Part shown: piece by piece, positions 59,979 through 64,000 of the stretch
Numbering within the stretch: the stretch's first letter is position 1
How the letters are laid out: each line of letters starts with the position of its first letter
From: Actinomycetospora chiangmaiensis DSM 45062
GTDB taxonomy: Bacteria; Actinomycetota; Actinomycetes; Mycobacteriales; Pseudonocardiaceae
Direction of reading: 5' to 3'
Length of the DNA stretch: 64,000 bases
Assembly: GCF_000379625.1 (NCBI RefSeq)
Contig: NZ_KB903217.1
Coordinates: forward strand, 265,816 to 329,815
The notes under the pieces: generated by a model
The model's input: the letters and a program-made list of their open reading frames with translations, nothing else
The model's database searches: none
What the model was told of the DNA's origin: nothing
Translations under genes and position numbers: made by a program

Positions 59979-61210
59979 GGTCGAGCTCCGTTCCGCGGCG
60001 CCTCCGCCGGCCGGCGGGGGAACACCAACTCCCACTCCGTGCCCTGACCGGGCCCCGTCGTCAGGGTCGCCGAGCCGCCGAGCTCCTCGGTGCGTCCGCG
60101 GATGGAGGAGGCGACGCCGAGGTGGCCCTCCGCCCGGGCCGCGTCCAACCGGCCCGCCGCGATCCCGGTGCCGTCGTCGCGGACGCTCACCGTCACCGCC
60201 TCCTCGTCGTCCTCCACCAGCACCCACAGTCCGGTCCCCGGCCCGGCGTGGGCGTCCGCGTTCGCCGCGGCCTCCCGGACGACCGCGACCACCGAGCGCG
60301 CCAGCCCACCCGGCACCGTCACCGGGTCCGGCGGCACCGCGAGCACGGCCCGCACGGGCAGGGTGGAGCCGATCGCGGCCCCCAGGTCCACCGGCTCGTC
60401 GTCGGGACCGTCGAGCCCCGGTGGCCCACGGGTGATCAGCCGCCGCAGCGACACCTCCTGCTCGGCGGCCTCGCGGACCAGCTCCGGGTCGCCCAACGAC
60501 GGGCCCCGCCGGCGGACCAGGGCCAGGACCTGCAGGACGCCGTCGTGGATGTCGCGGGCCAGCCGGTCGCGCTCCGCGGCCGCGGCCTCCGTCGCGATCG
60601 CCTCCTGCAGCCGCTGCGCGGACCGCCGCATGGCCACCGACGCGAAGCCGACGGCGACGCCCGCGACCAGCAGCAACTGGGCGTCGGAGAGCAGGGCGGC
60701 GTCGAGGGCGCGGCGGGTGAGGGCCAGCGCCACTACCGAGACGGCGACCGCTCCGACGGCCGGCCGCACCCCGTACGCCACCGCCACGGCGAGCACCGCC
60801 CCCGCCGACCACACCGTGGTGATCACCGGCTGGCCCGCCGCGATGCGCGCCGGGTCGTCCACCAGCACCGTGGTCATCGTGGTGAGCACGGTGACCACGA
60901 GGTCGACGACGACGAGCCGGGCCGAGCCGCGCAGGTAGGCGACCGACGTGACGAGCGTCCACGCGGCCATGAACACCACCACCGCGACCCCGAGGACGGG
61001 CCGGGCGTACAGCTCGGCGAACCGGACGACGTTCGCGACCGCGTAGGCCAGCGCGACCGTCCGGTAGAGCACGAGGCCGCGCCACAGCGGCGCCAGCGTG
61101 GCGTGCACATCGACGGTCGCACCCCGCCGCGGCACCCGCACCGCCCCCGTCGTCACCACCGTGACCCCTCCCGTCGACCCGGCGTCGATCGGTGCCCGAC
61201 GCGGCGTCAT
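59975..61210 (-). CDS. MacS-like sensor histidine kinase
   Basis: About 411 residues. Five to six N-terminal helices (ALAYAVANVVRFAEL, VLGVAVVVFMAAWTLVTSVAYL, LVVVDLVVTVLTTMTTVLVDD, AGAVLAVAVAYGVRPAVGAVAVSVVALALT) then a cytosolic HisKA_3 dimerisation helix with ERDRLARDIHDGVLQVLALV (phosphorylated His) and an HATPase with REAAANADAHAGPG and VRDDGTGI. Start ATG 61210 is one option; the frame is open to 61306. The response regulator follows with an overlap. Signals unknown. Confidence 0.88.
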   Translation of the reverse strand: MTPRRAPIDAGSTGGVTVVTTGAVRVPRRGATVDVHATLAPLWRGLVLYRTVALAYAVANVVRFAELYARPVLGVAVVVFMAAWTLVTSVAYLRGSARLVVVDLVVTVLTTMTTVLVDDPARIAAGQPVITTVWSAGAVLAVAVAYGVRPAVGAVAVSVVALALTRRALDAALLSDAQLLLVAGVAVGFASVAMRRSAQRLQEAIATEAAAAERDRLARDIHDGVLQVLALVRRRGPSLGDPELVREAAEQEVSLRRLITRGPPGLDGPDDEPVDLGAAIGSTLPVRAVLAVPPDPVTVPGGLARSVVAVVREAAANADAHAGPGTGLWVLVEDDEEAVTVSVRDDGTGIAAGRLDAARAEGHLGVASSIRGRTEELGGSATLTTGPGQGTEWELVFPRRPAEAPRNGARP

Positions 61211-61330
61211 CCCTCCGGGACGGCCACGTCCCTCCTCCGGGTGCGGTGACGCTGCGCTCCATGCGCCCGGGACGTCAGCATGCCGCACGGGTGTGACATC
61301 GACCATGACCGACGTCCGATTCGTCCCTCC

Positions 61331-61352
61331 CCGGTGACGGCCCGGTCACCGG
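61331..61352. promoter_or_regulatory. Inverted repeat in divergent spacer
   Basis: CCGGTGAC (61331-61338) and GTCACCGG (61345-61352) are separated by 6 bases. The site lies between the divergent MacS-like and Hsp70-like genes (spacer 61211-61473) and could bind the local NarL-type regulator. It has wider spacing than CRP-type sites, so CRP control is unlikely. Confidence 0.4.
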
Positions 61353-61473
61353 AGGTGGGGGGCGGACCGGCCCCCCATTACCGTGGACGGGCACCGCGGC
61401 GGGACCCGGGTCCGGCACGGCGCGTCGGGGCCCGATGCGCGGATCGTCGTGGCGAACGAGGAGGAGGACTGCG

Positions 61474-63204
61474 GTGAGCAGCTGGGTGATGGCGGTCGAG
61501 GTGACGCCGTCGGAGCTGGTCGCGGTCGAGGTGGACCGGGCGGCCGGCACGGCCGACGGCCCGACACCGCGGACCGCGCCCCTCGACGCCGGCGGCGACG
61601 CCGTGGACCGCCTCGCCGACGCGTTCTCCGCGCTGCTCGAGGGGACCGACCGGCCGGCGCAGCTCGTCGTCGCGACCCCGGCCGACACCGAGCGCCGCCG
61701 TTTCGAGGAGATCGCCGAGGCCACCGCGCTCGTCGGGCTCCCGGCGCCGGCCTGGCTGCCGGGGCCGGTCGCCGCGGTCGGGGACCGGCTCGCGGCCGAG
61801 ATCGCCGTCGGCGGCCGCGCGGTCGTCCTCGACGCCCGGGACGGCGCGCTCACCGCGTGGCCCGTGCTGCGGACCGCGACCGGCGCCGAGGTGGGCGCCC
61901 GCGGCCCCGTCGCCACCGGGACCCGCCTCGACCAGCTGCTGCTCGGGGTGGTCCGGGCGCAGCTGATCTCGCTCGACCCGACGGCCGGTGCCGGTGCCGG
62001 TGGCGGTCCCCGTCCCGGCGCGCGCGGCGACGGGGACACGCGCGGGGAGGCGGCGCGGCTGCGACGCGAGGTCCGGCGCGCCCGAACCCGGCTCGCCGAG
62101 ACCGACGCCGTCGAGGCCCGCGTGACGGCGGGCGAGCACACCGTGACCGTGGACCGTGGCGTGTTCGACCAGCTCGTGGCGCACGCGCTGCAGGAGACGG
62201 TCACGGAGATCGACCGCTCGGCCGGGCCCGACGGCGCCGCGTCCGGCGACGGCCCCGTCGTCGTCCTCGGTGACCGCCCCACCCCGTTGACCCGTCGCCT
62301 CGCCGAGCTCGTCGGCGGCGGCGAGGACGCGCTCGTGGTGCCCCGCACCGGGGCCGACGGCGTGCTCGGTCTCGCTGCGCTGCTGCAGCCGTCCCGCCCC
62401 CGCACCACGCGCGCCGCGTCCGGGGCCCAGGCGATCCGGGCCCGGCGCACCGTCGGCAGCCCGTCCGCGCCGGTCGGGGTCGGCGCGGCGGTCGGAGCGT
62501 CCGCCGGTCCGGCCCTCGACGAACCGCCCGTTCCCCGCGAGGCTCCGACCCCGCCGCGCGGGACGCCGCGGCCCGCCGTGGGCGACCACGTGGCCGACCA
62601 GGAGGGTCCGGAGGAGACGACCGCCGTCGACGCGGCTCCGGTGGTCCACGACCAGGCCGTGGCGGACGGGACCGACGACCAGGTCCCGGGGATCCCCGCC
62701 GCCCGGCTGCCGTCCACGCCGGTCCAGGCCCAGCGGGAGTCGCAGGTCTGGCCGCAGGCGTTCGGCACGGGTGTCGGCGGGCCGACCGTCGCCCCCGCCC
62801 TCGTCGGGGTCACCGACCACGGACGGTCGGGAAACGGCACCGGCGTTGCCGGACACGCGCCGCTGGCCGCCGCCCGCCCGCACGAGGCGCGGCCCACCTC
62901 CGACGCGCCGCCCGGGAGCTCCGGTCCGCTGCGCCGTCCGGAGCCCGACGCCGTCCCGACGCCGGCCACGTCCACCCCGGGCACCGGACCCGTCGTCCGG
63001 AGCGGCCGGGGCCCGGACACCGCGCCGCAGCCCCTGCCGGAGCCGGCGGGATCGGCCGGGCCGCCGCGCGCCGCGGTCCCGGTCCTCGTGGTCCTGCTCG
63101 TCGTCGCCGTGCTTGCGGCGGTGGGGATCCTGGTGCTCGGGCCCGGCGAGATCAGCGCCGCGTTCGGCGGGCTGGGCGCGGGAGCCGTCAGCTGGTGGTC
63201 GTGA
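61474..63204 (+). CDS. Hsp70-like ATPase-domain membrane protein, unknown role
   Basis: 576 residues. The N-terminal 200 show an actin/Hsp70-like pattern: AVEVTPSELVAVEVD, a strand QLVVATPADTERRRFEEIAE, and AEIAVGGRAVVLDARDGALTAWPVL; then DQLLLGVVRAQLI and a helical middle. A long Pro/Ala/Thr-rich, probably disordered segment (about residues 290-530) precedes one C-terminal membrane helix (VPVLVVLLVVAVLAAVGILVLG). The usual Hsp70 phosphate motifs are weak, so ATPase activity is unsure. GAGGAGG (61460-61467) precedes GTG 61474. The last 17 bp overlap the hemerythrin gene on the other strand. Confidence 0.78.
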   Translation: MSSWVMAVEVTPSELVAVEVDRAAGTADGPTPRTAPLDAGGDAVDRLADAFSALLEGTDRPAQLVVATPADTERRRFEEIAEATALVGLPAPAWLPGPVAAVGDRLAAEIAVGGRAVVLDARDGALTAWPVLRTATGAEVGARGPVATGTRLDQLLLGVVRAQLISLDPTAGAGAGGGPRPGARGDGDTRGEAARLRREVRRARTRLAETDAVEARVTAGEHTVTVDRGVFDQLVAHALQETVTEIDRSAGPDGAASGDGPVVVLGDRPTPLTRRLAELVGGGEDALVVPRTGADGVLGLAALLQPSRPRTTRAASGAQAIRARRTVGSPSAPVGVGAAVGASAGPALDEPPVPREAPTPPRGTPRPAVGDHVADQEGPEETTAVDAAPVVHDQAVADGTDDQVPGIPAARLPSTPVQAQRESQVWPQAFGTGVGGPTVAPALVGVTDHGRSGNGTGVAGHAPLAAARPHEARPTSDAPPGSSGPLRRPEPDAVPTPATSTPGTGPVVRSGRGPDTAPQPLPEPAGSAGPPRAAVPVLVVLLVVAVLAAVGILVLGPGEISAAFGGLGAGAVSWWS

Positions 63205-63712
63205 CCGACTCGACGTAGGCGTCGGGGTCCTTGTCCGCGAAGTCGAGGCCCTTGGCGTGGGCGTGCTCGGACTTGAACTGCTCGAACTTGGCGCCCAGCT
63301 CCTGGCGGAAGGCGAGCGTGGTGACCCGGCGGAACGGGGCCAGGTCGTCGCTCTCCTCCTCGGACATGTGGTGGTTGTTGGCCTTGTCGCACTCGTCGAT
63401 CGCGGCCCACCAGGCCTCGCTGCCCGACTTCTCGTCGAAGGACTTGCGCGCGGCGGCCCGGATGTCGTCGTGGTCGCCGACCGCGTCCTCGGTCGCCGAG
63501 GCCTCCTCGTCGTCGGCGCGGCGGGCCATCGACGGGTAGAAGTGCTCCTCCTCCGCCGAGGCGTGCACCTCGAGGTGGCGGGCGAGCTCGTCCCAGACCT
63601 TCGCGGCCTCGTCCTGCTGCTCGGGGTGGTCCCGCAGCCCGGCGAGGAGCAGGAACTGCCGACGGAACCAGTCGTGGTCGTCGAGGATCATCTCGGTGAT
63701 GTCCGCGGACAT
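63188..63712 (-). CDS. Hemerythrin-domain protein
   Basis: 174 residues. A four-helix bundle with the di-iron residues of a hemerythrin HHE domain: MILDDHDWFRRQFLLLA, HLEVHASAEEEHFYPSM, DHDDIRAAARKSF and NHHMSEEESDDLAPFRRV. The His and Glu positions follow HxxxE spacing as in bacterial hemerythrins, which bind O2 or NO or store iron. Stand-alone cytosolic type. It ends inside the 3' end of the Hsp70-like gene (17-bp convergent overlap). Confidence 0.88.
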   Translation of the reverse strand: MSADITEMILDDHDWFRRQFLLLAGLRDHPEQQDEAAKVWDELARHLEVHASAEEEHFYPSMARRADDEEASATEDAVGDHDDIRAAARKSFDEKSGSEAWWAAIDECDKANNHHMSEEESDDLAPFRRVTTLAFRQELGAKFEQFKSEHAHAKGLDFADKDPDAYVESVTTTS

Positions 63713-63774
63713 ACGGGCACTCCTTCGCGTGGTGGTCCGCTGGAGCTACCCGGGGCCGCGCGCGGGCAACCCGC

Positions 63775-64000
63775 TCAGCTGAGCTGGACCTGGCCGGCGG
63801 CGTCGACGAACCAGACCTCCGCGCGGGCCTGCGACAACGTCGTCGCCGCGTCCGCGGCGAGGCTGCGGTAGCGCCGGGTGTCGGGCAGCGCGATGACCAC
63901 GCGGCTGCGCGGGTGCGCCCGGCGACGCTGGACGGCGGCCGCACCCGCGGCGCGGAACCAGTCCGCGGCGAGCGTGCTCGGGTGGGTGCGGGCGCCGTCC
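63775..64000 (-). CDS. Unidentified gene, C-terminal part (5' end outside window)
   Basis: The open frame runs off the end of the window; its stop is TGA at 63777-63775. The 74 visible residues include LAADWFRAAGAAAVQRRRAH, RSRVVIALPDTRRYRSLAA and a closing AEVWFVDAAGQVQLS. The alternation of strands and helices suggests a Rossmann-like or similar fold, but there is too little to assign a function. The 62 bp between it and the hemerythrin start hold nothing noted. Confidence 0.65.
   Translation of the reverse strand, partial: DGARTHPSTLAADWFRAAGAAAVQRRRAHPRSRVVIALPDTRRYRSLAADAATTLSQARAEVWFVDAAGQVQLS

Overview
The window is very GC-rich (about 73% G+C by eye), has dense genes with many GTG starts and 4-base ATGA/GTGA overlaps, and carries typical actinobacterial families: an LpqY-SugABC-type importer, MprAB-like and MacRS-like two-component systems, a CtpE-like P-type ATPase, an L,D-transpeptidase, a deazaflavin (F420)-type reductase, SoxR and rodlin-like secreted proteins. 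I infer a chromosomal segment of a filamentous or spore-forming actinomycete, most likely of the Pseudonocardiales; the genus cannot be fixed from sequence alone. No rRNA, tRNA, transposase or CRISPR array was seen.

Layout. 1-831: 3' end of a formamidase gene. 1045-9609: an alpha-glucoside/trehalose regulon, with a GH13 glucosidase, a LacI repressor co-transcribed with a DUF4032 kinase-like gene, and a divergent lipoprotein-permease-permease-ATPase operon. Three near-identical GCAAGCGCTT palindromes lie in front of the three units. 9643-16079: small membrane proteins, a hydrolase plus Ca2+/cation antiporter pair, two different serine hydrolases and YaaA. 16175-23180: a Wadjet-type (JetC-JetA-JetB) SMC-like plasmid-defence operon that looks damaged: jetA has a one-base frameshift in a G5 run, no jetD nuclease gene follows, and short repeats sit inside jetC and between jetA and jetB. 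23277-32216: TPR-like protein, EI24 membrane protein, BtuF-like binding protein, SoxR, DUF2786 protein, a 631-residue orphan, two EcsC paralogues and a P-loop kinase.

32231-37656: a two-component system followed by a proline-rich membrane protein, a ferric-reductase-like transmembrane flavoprotein, an FMN-binding protein and ApbE, which together read as a regulated extracytoplasmic flavin electron-transfer unit. 37674-42827: P-type ATPase, L,D-transpeptidase, F420-type reductase and two unknowns. 42931-51622: a complete recC-recB-recD operon. 51655-64000: small membrane protein, pentapeptide-repeat protein, carboxylesterase, a pair of rodlin-like secreted proteins, an EcsC-like protein, a PGRP amidase, SirB1-type protein, MacRS two-component system, an Hsp70-like membrane protein, hemerythrin and a truncated gene.

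The most unusual content is at DNA level. Four families of short dispersed repeats (called A-D here) sit at gene ends, at gene starts or inside genes. Two of them change protein C-termini; one gives RecB a tail of five 12-residue repeats. Independently, an exact 14-bp motif ACCCGYCGTCGGGA occurs ten times in 64 kb, in several reading frames and in non-coding DNA, which is far above chance.
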